Assembly: GCF_014138265.1 (NCBI RefSeq)
Contig: NZ_JACGXL010000002.1
Span: forward strand, 434,001-498,000
Length of the DNA: 64,000 bases
Source: Dokdonella fugitiva
Lineage (GTDB): Bacteria > Pseudomonadota > Gammaproteobacteria > Xanthomonadales > Rhodanobacteraceae
Reading direction: 5' to 3'
A program made the position numbers and the translations under genes. This document shows, piece by piece, positions 18,112 through 27,371 of the stretch. The notes below the pieces were generated by a model. That model had not been told where the DNA came from. It searched no databases and worked only from the letters and a program-made list of their open reading frames with translations. The first letter of the stretch is position 1, and each line of letters starts with the position of its first letter.

Positions 18112-19479
18112 TCAGGGGCGGCCGAGCGCGGCGAGCAGCGCCGCGCGCGGCAGCTTGCCCGTTTCGTTGCGCGGCAGCGCCGCGATCTTGCGCAGCGGCC
18201 GCGGCAGGAACGCGGCGTCGATCATCTCGCGCAGTTCCTGCAGCAGGTCCGCTTCGCTGCGCGTCGGCGCGACGACGAGCGCGGCGATGCGCCGCACGCC
18301 GGTCGCGTCGGCGTCGTCGAGCTGCAGCACGACCGCGTCTTCGACGCCGCGCAGCGTGCTCACGCGGCGCGTGAGGTCGCCGAGCGAGGCGCGCTTGCCC
18401 GCGATCTCGACCAGGTCGGCGTGGCGGCCGCGCAGGCGGAACGCGTGATCGGGCAGGAGCTCGACCAGATCGGCAAGCACGACCGGCGCCGCGAAATGCG
18501 GCGCATCGACGAGCGTGCCGTCCGGCTGCGGACGCAGCGTGACTTCGGGATAGAGGTGCCAGTCCTCGTCGATCGCGCAGCGGCGCTGCGCGATCACGCA
18601 GGTTTCGGTCGAACCGAACAGCTCGAGTACGGGTGCGCCGTAGCGCGCCTCCGCTTCCGCCGCGAGGTCCTGCGGCAGCGGTGCGGTCGCCGAGGTGATC
18701 GCGGCGAGCGGCGGCAGCGCGAGCCGTTCGCGCAGCAGCGCGCGCAGGTGCACGGGCGTCGTCACGAGCACGCGCGGCGCAGGCACCGCGGCGAGCGCGT
18801 CGGCGACGTCGGCCGGGAACAGCGGCCGGCCCGCGTGCACGCCGAACGGGCCGAGCAGCGGCAGCAGGACCGACAGCTCGATGCCGTACATGTGCTGCGG
18901 CGGCACGGTCGCGACGATCTGCGCGCAGTCCGACCCGTCGAGCCCGGGCAGCGCGGCGAACGCGCGCACGTTGAGCGCCGTGCTCGCACGGAACGAGCCC
19001 CAGGTCTTGGCGTTCGGTTTCGGCTGGCCGGTGCTGCCCGAGGTGTAGCCGACGACGACGACCTGGTCGGCGGGAATCACGGGAACCTCGTGCCGCTCGC
19101 CGTGCACGCCGAGCGGCGGCAGGCGCATGCCGCGCCCATCCAGCGACGGCGGCTCGACATCGGACAGCGCGTAGCTGCCCGGGTGGCCGGCGAGGATCTC
19201 GCCGATCGCCTGCGGCGTGCGTGCGGAAGGCAGCAGGTTGGTGCGGCCACGGCAGGCGACCGCGCAGAGCGCAACGAGGAAGGCGTAGCGGTCCTCGCAG
19301 AGGTTGATCGCGTCCGCGTGCGGCGGCAGGGTCGCGGCGACCGCGGCGACGTCGGCGAGGAACCCGCCCACGCTGACCGCGTGGCCGTCACGCCAGGCGA
19401 GTATTCGTGACGGTTCGGCGCGCACGAGCAGCGGCAATGCCGCGCGTGCTGCGACGCGACCTTCGGGTACCGCTGACAT
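18112..19479 (-). CDS. AMP-dependent acyl/aryl acid ligase (aryl polyene/xanthomonadin-type)
   Basis: A 455-residue adenylate-forming enzyme: phosphate loop YTSGSTGQPKPNAKTWGS, PPQHMYGIE, ELFGSTETC (adenine pocket), RLRGRHADLVEIAGKR and the C-terminal catalytic Lys in RNETGKLPR. It activates a carboxylic acid to an acyl-adenylate. Aryl-polyene clusters carry such a ligase to prime the chain, and the ketosynthase pair of that pathway sits 15 kb away at 1460-3429. Very good ribosome site (GGAGG) before the ATG. It lies 20 bp after tsaC, so it may be read from the topA-tsaC transcript. The substrate is inferred. Confidence 0.8.
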   Translation of the reverse strand: MSAVPEGRVAARAALPLLVRAEPSRILAWRDGHAVSVGGFLADVAAVAATLPPHADAINLCEDRYAFLVALCAVACRGRTNLLPSARTPQAIGEILAGHPGSYALSDVEPPSLDGRGMRLPPLGVHGERHEVPVIPADQVVVVGYTSGSTGQPKPNAKTWGSFRASTALNVRAFAALPGLDGSDCAQIVATVPPQHMYGIELSVLLPLLGPFGVHAGRPLFPADVADALAAVPAPRVLVTTPVHLRALLRERLALPPLAAITSATAPLPQDLAAEAEARYGAPVLELFGSTETCVIAQRRCAIDEDWHLYPEVTLRPQPDGTLVDAPHFAAPVVLADLVELLPDHAFRLRGRHADLVEIAGKRASLGDLTRRVSTLRGVEDAVVLQLDDADATGVRRIAALVVAPTRSEADLLQELREMIDAAFLPRPLRKIAALPRNETGKLPRAALLAALGRP

Positions 19480-19499
19480 GGATTCCTCCCCCTCCGGGC

Positions 19500-20066
19500 C
19501 TAGTTCCGCAGACTCTCCCCGGTGATAGCGTCGCGGATCGGCGTCGGCCGCTCAAGTCCCCCGGTTTCGCCGTTCAGGATCGCATCGATGCCGGTGGGGA
19601 AGGCATGCCGCACGTCCTCGCTTCGGCGCGCGGGCGGCTCGCCGTGGCGGTTGGCGCTGGTCGACACCAGCGCACCGCCGAAGGCGCGGCACAGCGCGGC
19701 TGCGGGTGCGTGCGCGGTCACGCGCAGGGCGATCCCGGCATGGCCGCCGGCGATCCATTCCGGCACGCCGGCGGCGCGCGGGAAGATCCAGGTGTGCGGG
19801 CCGGGCCAGGTCGCGAGCGCGCGCGAAAGCGCATCCGCCGGCGTCGCGGCGAGGTCGATGTACGGCGCCACGTGCGCGAATTCGGCGCCGATCAGCAGAA
19901 CGCCTTGCGTCGGCGGACGCTGCTTGAGCGCGAACAGGCGTTCGAACGCCGCGTGGTCGTGCGGATCGCAACCGAATCCGAACACGGCTTCGGTCGGATA
20001 GGCGACGACGCCACCGCGGCGCAACGCGGCGACGGCCTGCGCGAGATCATCGTGATCGGTGTTCAT
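19500..20066 (-). CDS. tsaC: L-threonylcarbamoyladenylate synthase
   Basis: A 188-residue Sua5/YciO/YrdC-family protein that makes threonylcarbamoyl-AMP from threonine, bicarbonate and ATP for the t6A37 modification of ANN-decoding tRNAs. Seen: GGVVAYPTEAVFGFGCDP, ALKQRPPTQG, a central Thr-binding WIFP segment and STSANRHGEP. Length equals that of the short TsaC form (about 190), without a Sua5 extension. Its ATG overlaps the stop of the 109-residue protein upstream (ATGA), linking it to topA. Confidence 0.93.
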   Translation of the reverse strand: MNTDHDDLAQAVAALRRGGVVAYPTEAVFGFGCDPHDHAAFERLFALKQRPPTQGVLLIGAEFAHVAPYIDLAATPADALSRALATWPGPHTWIFPRAAGVPEWIAGGHAGIALRVTAHAPAAALCRAFGGALVSTSANRHGEPPARRSEDVRHAFPTGIDAILNGETGGLERPTPIRDAITGESLRN

Positions 20067-20392
20067 CCGTACAGTGGCAGGTGGCAGTGCGCGCACGCCT
20101 TGCCGGCGTCGGCGCGCAAGCCGGCGCCATCGAGAACGCGGCCATTGAAGCGCTTGCCGCAGCGCGGGCAGGCGAATCGCGCGACTTGAACATTGGCGAT
20201 GATCATCGTTGCGACGAACAGCAGCACGAGCGGCCACTGCGCCGCCGTGAAGACGGGCTCCAGCGCAGGCCATCGGCCTGCCGCGATCGCGAATACCATC
20301 CCCGCGCCGATCACGGACAGCGGCAGCCATCGCCAGCGTCGATGGCTGCGCCAGGCGTCGGCGTAGTCGCGATGCGCGGCCGGCGGCGTCAT
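20063..20392 (-). CDS. Small membrane protein with C-terminal zinc ribbon
   Basis: A 109-residue protein with two membrane helices (LPLSVIGAGMVFAIAAG and WPLVLLFVATMIIANV) and a C-terminal pair of Cys motifs (FACPRCGKRFNG and ACAHC) that would bind zinc as a ribbon. Function unknown. It starts 7 bp after topA ends and overlaps tsaC by 4 bp, so it lies inside a tight topA operon. Confidence 0.75.
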   Translation of the reverse strand: MTPPAAHRDYADAWRSHRRWRWLPLSVIGAGMVFAIAAGRWPALEPVFTAAQWPLVLLFVATMIIANVQVARFACPRCGKRFNGRVLDGAGLRADAGKACAHCHLPLYG

Positions 20393-20399
20393 CGCCGCC

Positions 20400-22898
20400 T
20401 CAGCCCGGCGTCTTCTTCGCCGCGGTCTTCCTGGCCGCCGCCTTCTTCGCAGGGGCCTTCTTCGCTGCGGTCTTCTTCGCCGCCGCCTTCTTCGCGGGCG
20501 CCTTCTTCACTGCGGCTTTCTTCGGCGCGTCGGCAGCAGGTGCCTTCGTCGACCTGGCGGTCTTCGCGGCTTTCGCCGGCGCCTTCTTGCCGAAGCGGCC
20601 ACCGCGCTTGGGCCGGTTCGGCGCCGCCGCGAGCAGCTCGACGCATTCGGCCTCGGTCAGCTCGCGGGGCTCCTTGTCCTTCGGGATGCGCGCGTTCTTG
20701 TCGCCGTCGCTGATGTACGGGCCGTAGCGGCCATTCAGCACCTGGATGCCGTTGCCGAAGTCCTTGATGATGCGGTTGGCGATGAGCTCGGCCTTTTCGC
20801 GCACGAGTTCGAGCGCGCGCGGCAGTTCGATCGTGTACGGATCGTCCTCGGGCTTGAGCGAGGCGTACATCGATCCGTGCTTGACGAACGGGCCGAAGCG
20901 GCCGACACCGACGGTGATTTCCTCGCCGTCGTCGGTCTGGCCGAGCTTGCGCGGCAGCTTGAACAGCTCGAGCGCTTCCGCGAGCGTGATCGTGTGCATG
21001 CTCTGGCCCGGGCGCAGCGAGGCGAACGTCGGCTTGTCCTCGTCGTCCTTGCTGCCGATCTGCGCGAACGGTCCGTACCGGCCGAGGCGCACCTGCACCG
21101 GCTTGCCGCTCTTCGGATCGATGCCGAGTTCGCGCGCGCCGGTCGCCTCGGAGCGGTCGACCGTCTCGCTCTTCTCGTCGACGGTCGCCTTGAACGGCTT
21201 CCAGAACTTCTCGAGCAGCGGCACCCAGTCTTCCTCGCCGCGGCTGACCGCGTCGAGTTCGTCCTCGAGCTTCGCGGTGAAATCGTAGTCGACGTACTGG
21301 GTGAAGTGGCCGGACAGGAACTTGGCGACCGCGCGACCGACGTCGGTCGGGCGGAAACGACGGCTGTCGAGCGTGACGTACTCGCGGTTGAGCAGCACCT
21401 GGATGATGCTCGCGTAGGTCGACGGCCGGCCGATGCCGTATTCCTCGAGCGCCTTCACCAGCGATGCCTCCGAGTAGCGCGGCGGCGGCTCGGTGAAGTG
21501 CTGGTCGGCGTCGATCGCGGCGAGCGGCACCGCTTCGCCGATCTCCATCTTCGGCAGCTTGCGGCCCTCGTCGTCGTCTTCCGCATTCTTCGCGTCGCGG
21601 CCTTCCTCGTACACGGCGAGGAACCCGGGGTCGACCACGGTCGTGCCGCTCGCGCGGAACAGCGAATCGCCGCCGGCGTCGAGGTCGACGCTGACCGTGT
21701 TCAGGGTCGCGTGCTGCATCTGGCAGGCGACCGCGCGCTTCCAGATCAGCTCGTACAGCTTGCGCTGTTCGTCGTTGAGGTAGGCGGCGACCGCGCGCGG
21801 GCGATGCAGCGCCGAGGTCGGGCGGATCGCCTCGTGCGCTTCCTGCGCGTTCTTCGACTTGTTGCGGTAGTAGTGCGGCGCCTCCGGCAGTGCCTGCGGG
21901 CCGTAGTCCTTGGCGATGACGTCGCGCAGTTCGTGGATCGCCTCGGCCGACAGGTGCACCGCGTCGGTACGCATGTAGGTGATGAGGCCGACCACGCCCT
22001 CGTCGCCGAGCGCGACGCCTTCGTACAGGCCCTGCGCGATCTTCATCGTGCGGCTGGTCGAGAAGCCGAGCTTGCGCGCGGCTTCCTGCTGCAGGGTCGA
22101 GGTCGTGAACGGCGGCGCCGGGCGGCGCTTGCGCTCCTTCGACTCGATGTTGGCGACGACCAGGCGACCCTGCGCGGAGCGCTCGAGCGCGCTGCGCGCG
22201 GCCATCGCGTCGGCTTCGTTGGTGAGGTCGAACTGCTCGAACTTCTTGCCGCGCAGCTTCAGCAGGCGCGCCTTGAAGCGCGTGTCCGGGTGCGCGCAGT
22301 CGGCTTCGATCGTCCAGTATTCGCGCGCCTTGAACGCTTCGATCTCCTCCTCGCGCTCGGCGATCATGCGCAGCGCGGGCGACTGCACGCGGCCCGCGGA
22401 GAGGCCGCGCTGCACCTTGCGCCAGAGCACCGGCGACAGGTTGAAGCCGACCAGGTAGTCGAGCGCGCGGCGCGCCTGCTGCGCGTTGACGAGATCCATC
22501 GACAGCTGGCGCGGATGCGCGACCGCTTCCTTGATCGCGCGCGGCGTGATCTCGCTGAATACGACGCGATGCAGCGTCTTGCCTTCGAGCAGCTTGCGCT
22601 GCTTGAGGATCTCGGCGATGTGCCAGGAGATCGCCTCGCCTTCGCGGTCCAAGTCGGTCGCGAGGTAGAGCGAATCGGCCACCTTGGCCGCCTTGGCGAT
22701 CGCGTCGACGTGCTTCTCGTTGCGGTCGATGACCTCGTAATTCATCTGGAAGTGGCGATCGGGGTCGACCGCGCCCTCCTTCGGCACGAGGTCGCGCACG
22801 TGGCCGTAGGACGCCAGCACGTGGAAGTCCTTGCCGAGGTACTTGTTGATCGTCTTCGCCTTCGCGGGCGACTCGACGATCAGGAGGTTCTTTGCCAT
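20400..22898 (-). CDS. topA: DNA topoisomerase I with histone-H1-like Lys/Ala tail
   Basis: An 832-residue type IA topoisomerase that relaxes negative supercoils. It has a Toprim domain at 1-150 (LLIVESPAKAKTINKYLG, ATDLDREGEAISWH) and the active-site Tyr308 in TYMRTDAVHLS. Its C-terminal Toprim_C-type repeats (RYGPFAQIG, RFGPFVKHG, RYGPYISDG) replace the Cys4 zinc ribbons of the E. coli enzyme; no zinc motif remains. The last 62 residues are nearly pure Lys/Ala/Pro. The start at 22898 has AAGGA 6-7 bp upstream; a reading from 22970 adds an Arg/Pro-rich leader with no homology. First gene of the topA–109 aa–tsaC–ligase string. Confidence 0.97.
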   Translation of the reverse strand: MAKNLLIVESPAKAKTINKYLGKDFHVLASYGHVRDLVPKEGAVDPDRHFQMNYEVIDRNEKHVDAIAKAAKVADSLYLATDLDREGEAISWHIAEILKQRKLLEGKTLHRVVFSEITPRAIKEAVAHPRQLSMDLVNAQQARRALDYLVGFNLSPVLWRKVQRGLSAGRVQSPALRMIAEREEEIEAFKAREYWTIEADCAHPDTRFKARLLKLRGKKFEQFDLTNEADAMAARSALERSAQGRLVVANIESKERKRRPAPPFTTSTLQQEAARKLGFSTSRTMKIAQGLYEGVALGDEGVVGLITYMRTDAVHLSAEAIHELRDVIAKDYGPQALPEAPHYYRNKSKNAQEAHEAIRPTSALHRPRAVAAYLNDEQRKLYELIWKRAVACQMQHATLNTVSVDLDAGGDSLFRASGTTVVDPGFLAVYEEGRDAKNAEDDDEGRKLPKMEIGEAVPLAAIDADQHFTEPPPRYSEASLVKALEEYGIGRPSTYASIIQVLLNREYVTLDSRRFRPTDVGRAVAKFLSGHFTQYVDYDFTAKLEDELDAVSRGEEDWVPLLEKFWKPFKATVDEKSETVDRSEATGARELGIDPKSGKPVQVRLGRYGPFAQIGSKDDEDKPTFASLRPGQSMHTITLAEALELFKLPRKLGQTDDGEEITVGVGRFGPFVKHGSMYASLKPEDDPYTIELPRALELVREKAELIANRIIKDFGNGIQVLNGRYGPYISDGDKNARIPKDKEPRELTEAECVELLAAAPNRPKRGGRFGKKAPAKAAKTARSTKAPAADAPKKAAVKKAPAKKAAAKKTAAKKAPAKKAAARKTAAKKTPG
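20403..20588 (-). repeat. Lys/Ala-rich repeat coding the topA tail
   Basis: About 62 codons built from units such as AAKKAPAKKA and KKTAAKKTP, with matching DNA repetition of GCCGCCTTCTTCGC on the plus strand. The unit resembles eukaryotic and bacterial histone-H1-like tails. Copy number is likely to vary between strains by slippage (inference). Confidence 0.8.
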
Positions 22899-23004
22899 GT
22901 GGAGTCCTTGGCGGGTGCGGGCGCGGCGCCGGCGGGGCGCGGATCGGGTCGCCGGCGCGGGCCGGGACATGGGCGCGCCGACGGCACGCAGTCGTTCTCT
23001 CTTT

Positions 23005-23037
23005 TTAGTGGAAACACGTCGCGTGCCGGCCTGTCAA
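23005..23037 (-). promoter_or_regulatory. Possible topA promoter
   Basis: The minus strand carries a perfect -35 hexamer TTGACA (23037-23032), followed by an A/T-rich patch (CCACTAAAAA) about 20 bp on, in an otherwise very GC-rich gap. No good -10 sits at exactly 17 bp, so confidence is low. Confidence 0.35.
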
Positions 23038-23122
23038 GCCGAACCCAGCCCCCGGTGGTGGTGGACGGCCCGCCGCGTGGATGCGGTCGGATCGGTGCAA
23101 CACAAGGCGCCGCCTCGGTTTT

Positions 23123-24289
23123 TCAGGCCGCGGGACCGGCGCGGCGCGCATAGCCGCCGCGTTCGGCGACGACCTCTCCCTCGAGTTCGAGCATCAGCAG
23201 CATCGATGACAGGGCCGCCACCGGCAGGCCGCTGCGCTCGGCGAGCGCGTCGATGCCGAGCGCGTCGTGGCCGAGCGCCGCGTACAGGCGAGCGTAGTCG
23301 GGATCACCCGCGCGCGAGGACGCGGTGCTCGGCGACCTCTCCGGCAGGCCGGCCGCCTCCGGCCCGTGCAGGCGTTCGCGCAGGCTCGCGCCGAGGCGCA
23401 GTGCGAGCGGGGCGAGCTCGGCGACGATCTCTTCGGCCGTTTCGACGAGCTTGGCGCCGGTGCGGATCAGCTGGTGGCAGCCGCGCGCGAGTGGGTTGTG
23501 GATCGAGCCGGGGATCGCGAACACTTCGCGCCCGGCTTCCGCGGCCTGGCGTGCAGTGAGCAGCGAGCCCGAGCGCAGGCCCGCCTCGACCACGAGCGCG
23601 CCGAGCGCGAGCCCGGCGATGATGCGGTTGCGGCGCGGGAAATGCGTCGGATGCGGCGGCGTGCCGAGCGGGAACTCGCTGACCAGCGCGCCACCGTTGT
23701 CGACGATCCGCGCGGCGAGGTCGCGGTGGCGCGGCGGGTAGACGAGGTCGGCCCCGGTGCCGAGCACGGCGATCGTCGCGCCGCCGGCGTCGAGCGCGGC
23801 CGCATGGGCGGCACCGTCGATGCCCTCGGCGAGGCCGCTGGTGATCGCGAAGCCCGCGACGGCGAGCGCACGCGCGAACGCGGTCGCGTTCGCATGGCCG
23901 CCCTGGCTCGCGCTACGGCTGCCGACGATCGCGACCTGAGGCCGCCACAAGGCATCGGAGGCGCCGGCGACGAACAGTGCCGCGGGTGGTGTCGCGGTGT
24001 CGTCGAGCAGGGCAGGGAAGTCCGCCTCGTCGCAGGCGAGCAGCGCATGCCGCGGCTGCGCGAGCCAGGCGAGGTCGGCTTCGACGAGCGCGGCGTCGGG
24101 CGCACGCAACCAGTCGCGGCAGGCGGCCTCGCGCGTGCGTTCGTAGCTGCCGCGGCGCGCGGCCGCGAGCGCACCGGGCGCGTCGCCGGCGTCGGCGAGC
24201 AGCTCGCGCAAGGTGGCGGGGCCGAGGCCGGGTGCGCGCAGCAACACGAGCCAGGCCTCGAGCCGTGTCCGGTTCGCCGCGATGTCCAT
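23123..24289 (-). CDS. dprA: DNA-processing protein, single-strand-DNA-binding RecA loader
   Basis: A 388-residue DprA/Smf protein. An N-terminal helical SAM-like part precedes the extended Rossmann fold at about 110-300 (AIVGSRSASQGG, SGLAEGIDGAAH, LGTGADLVYPPRH, SEFPLGTPPHPTHFPRRNRIIAGL, VVEAGLRSGSLLTAR), and a C-terminal winged helix follows (LGHDALGIDALAERSGLP). It protects incoming single strands and loads RecA during natural transformation. In this order LysM gene, dprA and topA run in one direction; the 224-bp gap to topA holds the candidate topA promoter. Confidence 0.95.
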   Translation of the reverse strand: MDIAANRTRLEAWLVLLRAPGLGPATLRELLADAGDAPGALAAARRGSYERTREAACRDWLRAPDAALVEADLAWLAQPRHALLACDEADFPALLDDTATPPAALFVAGASDALWRPQVAIVGSRSASQGGHANATAFARALAVAGFAITSGLAEGIDGAAHAAALDAGGATIAVLGTGADLVYPPRHRDLAARIVDNGGALVSEFPLGTPPHPTHFPRRNRIIAGLALGALVVEAGLRSGSLLTARQAAEAGREVFAIPGSIHNPLARGCHQLIRTGAKLVETAEEIVAELAPLALRLGASLRERLHGPEAAGLPERSPSTASSRAGDPDYARLYAALGHDALGIDALAERSGLPVAALSSMLLMLELEGEVVAERGGYARRAGPAA

Positions 24290-24414
24290 GCGCGGAGTCT
24301 AGCGGGCGCGCAAAGGCACGCGGCGCGATGTTGCCATCGCGCCGCGTGAGAGATTGCCGATGGGCGTGCGTTGCACGCGGTCGATCGTTGGGGCGTGCCG
24401 TGCACGCCGCCGGA

Positions 24415-25575
24415 TCAGGGCGTCTTGTCCGGATCGAACAGGAACTGGCCGATGTTCACCGGCTTCACCGCGTCCATGACGAGGCCGTAGCTCACGCGCT
24501 GGAACGTGCGGAACACCATCACGTGGCCGATGAATTCCGGCGGCAGCGTCGGGCGCGCGTCGTGCGGATGGAAGAACCGCTTCACGCTGCCTTCCGGATA
24601 GTCGGTGTCGTCGACGACCTGCTCGCCATCGGCGTAGACGCTGAAGGTCTGGCCGTTCTCGATGCCGTCCTCGCTGCCGCGCGAGAGCGCGACGACCTGG
24701 CGCGGGCCGACCGCGTCGAGCGCATCGCTGAATGCGATCACGCGCATGTTCTCGGGCACCTTCGCCGGCGCGTGCGGCACGTACTGGTCGTCGTACGGGC
24801 GCGGGTCGATCGGCAGCACGTAGTCGCCCGCCTTGACCTCGAAATCCGAGCTGACCACGAGCGCGGACGACACGTCCGCGCTGCGCGTGACTTCGGCGAC
24901 GCCGAAATCGCGCACTTCGTAGCCGAGGAAACGCACGTTGCCGGTGAGCGAGAATTCGTTCGGGCCGTGGCGCCAGAGGATGTCCGGGCGACGGTCGTGG
25001 AAATCGTCCTTGGCCTGGCGATAGACCTCGCGCGGGCGACCGTCGTCTTCCGGCGGCATGTCGTAGTAGCGGCCGCTCGGGCGCACGAGTGCGAGGCGCG
25101 TGCCCGGCTGGGCGGAGAGGCCGCGGATGTAGACGAGCTGGCCCGGCGAGCCGCGCAGCTGGTTTTCCTCGATGCCGACCACGTGCGGTGCATCGCGCAG
25201 GTCGTCCTCGCCGATGATGCGCGTGTTCTTCAGCCACTGCTTGAGCGCGGACAGCGGGATCGGCGGGATCGCGTCTTCGTACGCCGACGAGCGCACGTGC
25301 GGCCCGAAGCCGCCTTCGGTGCCGAGGCGATGGTCGTTGATCACGAGCACGTCACCCGGATAGATCAAGTGTGGATTCTTGATCTGCCCGTTGTCCTGCC
25401 AGATCTCGGGCCAGTGCCACGGCTTCTTCAGGAAGCGCGCGGAGATGTCCCAGAGGGTGTCGCCCTTCTTGACGACGTACCGGTCCGGGTGGTTGTCCGC
25501 CCACTCCGTCGTCGCGGCGTAAACCGTCAGCGTCAGCAGCAGGCCCGCCGAAACCGAAAGGAGTTTTTTAAGCAT
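24415..25575 (-). CDS. Periplasmic LysM-domain protein
   Basis: A 386-residue protein with a signal peptide (MLKKLLSVSAGLLLTLTVYA) and one LysM peptidoglycan-binding domain at about 32-80 (YVVKKGDTLWDISARFLKKP, LIYPGDVLVI). About 300 residues of a conserved but uncharacterised domain with several short beta motifs follow. It most likely binds the cell wall. Divergent from def, as is usual for this neighbourhood in xanthomonads. A -10-like TACACT with TTCCTG 16 bp upstream lies on the minus strand at about 25611-25638. Confidence 0.85.
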   Translation of the reverse strand: MLKKLLSVSAGLLLTLTVYAATTEWADNHPDRYVVKKGDTLWDISARFLKKPWHWPEIWQDNGQIKNPHLIYPGDVLVINDHRLGTEGGFGPHVRSSAYEDAIPPIPLSALKQWLKNTRIIGEDDLRDAPHVVGIEENQLRGSPGQLVYIRGLSAQPGTRLALVRPSGRYYDMPPEDDGRPREVYRQAKDDFHDRRPDILWRHGPNEFSLTGNVRFLGYEVRDFGVAEVTRSADVSSALVVSSDFEVKAGDYVLPIDPRPYDDQYVPHAPAKVPENMRVIAFSDALDAVGPRQVVALSRGSEDGIENGQTFSVYADGEQVVDDTDYPEGSVKRFFHPHDARPTLPPEFIGHVMVFRTFQRVSYGLVMDAVKPVNIGQFLFDPDKTP

Positions 25576-25789
25576 GACTGCCAATCCCCCGATCCCCAAA
25601 GGTTTTCCCGAGTGTAATGGAAAAGTTAGGTACAGGAAAACGAACTGCGTCGCAGCTGCGGAAGGCGGCCCACGGGCGCCTGCAGCAGGTTCCGGCCGGC
25701 CCGCGGGGCTGCCGCCGGCCCGGGACGGCGGGTAGAATGACTGGCCCGGCCCTTGCACCCGACTGCCCCGGCCGCATACTGGGACCGCC

Positions 25790-26293
25790 ATGGCCTTGCT
25801 TCCGATCCTCGAATTCCCCGACCCGCGCCTGCGCACGAAGGCGCAGCCGGTCGCCGTGTTCGACGCCGCCCTCAAGCAGCTCGTCGCCGACATGTTCGAG
25901 ACGATGTACGCGGCGCCGGGCGTCGGTCTCGCCGCCACCCAGGTCAACGTGCACCAGCAGCTGCTCGTCGCCGACATGTCGGAGAACTCCGACCAGCCGC
26001 TCGTGCTGATCAATCCGCGCATCCTGACCAAGGACGGCGTGCAGGTGTTCCAGGAAGGCTGCCTGTCGTTCCCCGGCATCTTCGCCGACGTCGAGCGCGC
26101 GCTGCACGTGAAGGTCGCGGCGCAGGACGGCGACGGCAACGCGTTCGAGCGCGAGTTCGAAGGCCCGCTCGCGGTCTGCATCCAGCACGAGATGGATCAT
26201 CTCGTCGGCAAGGTCTTCGTCGACCACCTGTCGCCGCTGAAGCGCTCGCTGCTGCTCAAGCGCCTCGAGAAGAAGCGCCGCCAGAGCGCCTGA
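25790..26293 (+). CDS. def: Peptide deformylase
   Basis: A 167-residue metalloenzyme that removes the formyl group from new proteins. All three family motifs are present: [16 protein letters not shown] (metal Cys) and HEMDH (metal His pair plus catalytic Glu). Length is standard. A TAGAAT hexamer at 25733-25738 may be the -10. It is followed by fmt, the enzyme that adds the formyl group, but the two are separated by a palindromic repeat. Confidence 0.97.
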   Translation: MALLPILEFPDPRLRTKAQPVAVFDAALKQLVADMFETMYAAPGVGLAATQVNVHQQLLVADMSENSDQPLVLINPRILTKDGVQVFQEGCLSFPGIFADVERALHVKVAAQDGDGNAFEREFEGPLAVCIQHEMDHLVGKVFVDHLSPLKRSLLLKRLEKKRRQSA

Positions 26294-26322
26294 CGCCGTC
26301 CGGCCCGAGTCAAAAGCCTTCG

Positions 26323-26390
26323 ACACGAAGGACACGAAGAACACGAAGGAGAAATCTGGTTTCCCTTCGTGTTCTTCGTGTCCTTCGTGT
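26323..26390. repeat. Perfect 27-bp palindrome made of ACACGAAG units
   Basis: Left arm 26323-26349 is three tandem copies of a 9-mer (ACACGAAGG, ACACGAAGA, ACACGAAGG). The right arm 26364-26390 is its exact reverse complement. The 14-nt loop itself contains GAAA and TTTC that can extend the stem. The patch is much richer in A/T than its neighbours and lies between def and fmt. It has no coding sense: readings through it give low-complexity peptides. It looks like a dispersed, probably mobile, intergenic repeat that may also act as a transcription hairpin. Confidence 0.85.
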
Positions 26391-26432
26391 TTCAATCTTT
26401 CAATCCTTCTCTAGTCTCCTCCGCCACTCGCC

Positions 26433-27371
26433 ATGTCAAAACCGCTGCGCCTCGTCTTCGCCGGCACGCCCGAGTTCGCCGTGCCTTCGCTCGCGGCGTG
26501 CCTGGCGAGCGGTGCCGAGGTCGTCGCGGCCTACACGCAGCCGGACCGGCCGGCCGGGCGTGGGCGCAAGATTGCGGCGAGCCCGGTGAAGCAGGCTGCG
26601 CTCGCCGCGAACGTGCCGGTCGAGCAACCGGAGACCTTGCGTGACCCGGCCGCGCGCGCGCGCCTTGCGGCGTACGCCCCCGATCTCGTCGTCGTCGTCG
26701 CCTACGGACTGATCCTGCCCAAGGCCGTGCTCGCGCTGCCGCGACTCGGTTGCTGGAACGTGCACGCGTCGCTGCTGCCGCGCTGGCGCGGCGCGGCGCC
26801 GATCCAGCGCGCGATCCTCGCCGGCGACGCCGAAACCGGGGTCGACCTCATGCAGATGGAAGCCGGCCTCGACACGGGGCCGGTGTTGCTCGAAGCGCGC
26901 ACGCCGATCGCGCCGGACGACACCGGCGGACGCCTGCACGACCGCCTGGCCACGCTCGGCGCGGCGACGCTCGCCGACGGCCTCGCACGCGTGCGGCGCG
27001 GCGACACGCTCGCGCCGACCGCGCAGCGCGAGGACGGCGTCGCCTACGCGCACAAGCTCGACAAGGCCGAGGCGCGTCTCGACTGGAACGAGCCGGCCGT
27101 CGCGCTCGCGCGCAAGGTGCGTGCATTCGATCCGTGGCCGGTCGCCGAAGCCGTCATCGACGGCGAGCGCCTGCGCATCTGGTCGGCACAGGCGCTCGAC
27201 GCCGACACCGGCGGTGCCGCGCCGGGCCGCGTGGTCGCGACGCAGCGCGACGCGATCGACGTCGCGACCGGCGCCGGCGTGTTGCGCATCACCGAACTGC
27301 AGCGCGAAGGTGGCCGCCGCATGGCGGTGCGCGACTGGCTCAACGCGCGCCGCGACGGCGTCGCCGCGTGA
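26433..27371 (+). CDS. fmt: Methionyl-tRNA formyltransferase
   Basis: A 312-residue enzyme that formylates initiator Met-tRNA with 10-formyl-tetrahydrofolate. It has the N-terminal formyltransferase fold ([25 protein letters not shown]), the catalytic region [20 protein letters not shown] with Asn/His and AGLDTGPVL, then a C-terminal OB-like domain. Length matches the family. The stop overlaps the GTG start of rsmB (GTGA). Confidence 0.97.
   Translation: MSKPLRLVFAGTPEFAVPSLAACLASGAEVVAAYTQPDRPAGRGRKIAASPVKQAALAANVPVEQPETLRDPAARARLAAYAPDLVVVVAYGLILPKAVLALPRLGCWNVHASLLPRWRGAAPIQRAILAGDAETGVDLMQMEAGLDTGPVLLEARTPIAPDDTGGRLHDRLATLGAATLADGLARVRRGDTLAPTAQREDGVAYAHKLDKAEARLDWNEPAVALARKVRAFDPWPVAEAVIDGERLRIWSAQALDADTGGAAPGRVVATQRDAIDVATGAGVLRITELQREGGRRMAVRDWLNARRDGVAA

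Noticed and set aside
25568-26395. Minus-strand open frame over def beginning with a His/Glu/Gly-rich peptide.
   Set aside because: It is the translation of the ACACGAAG palindrome plus the antisense of def; no ribosome site and no recognisable domain.
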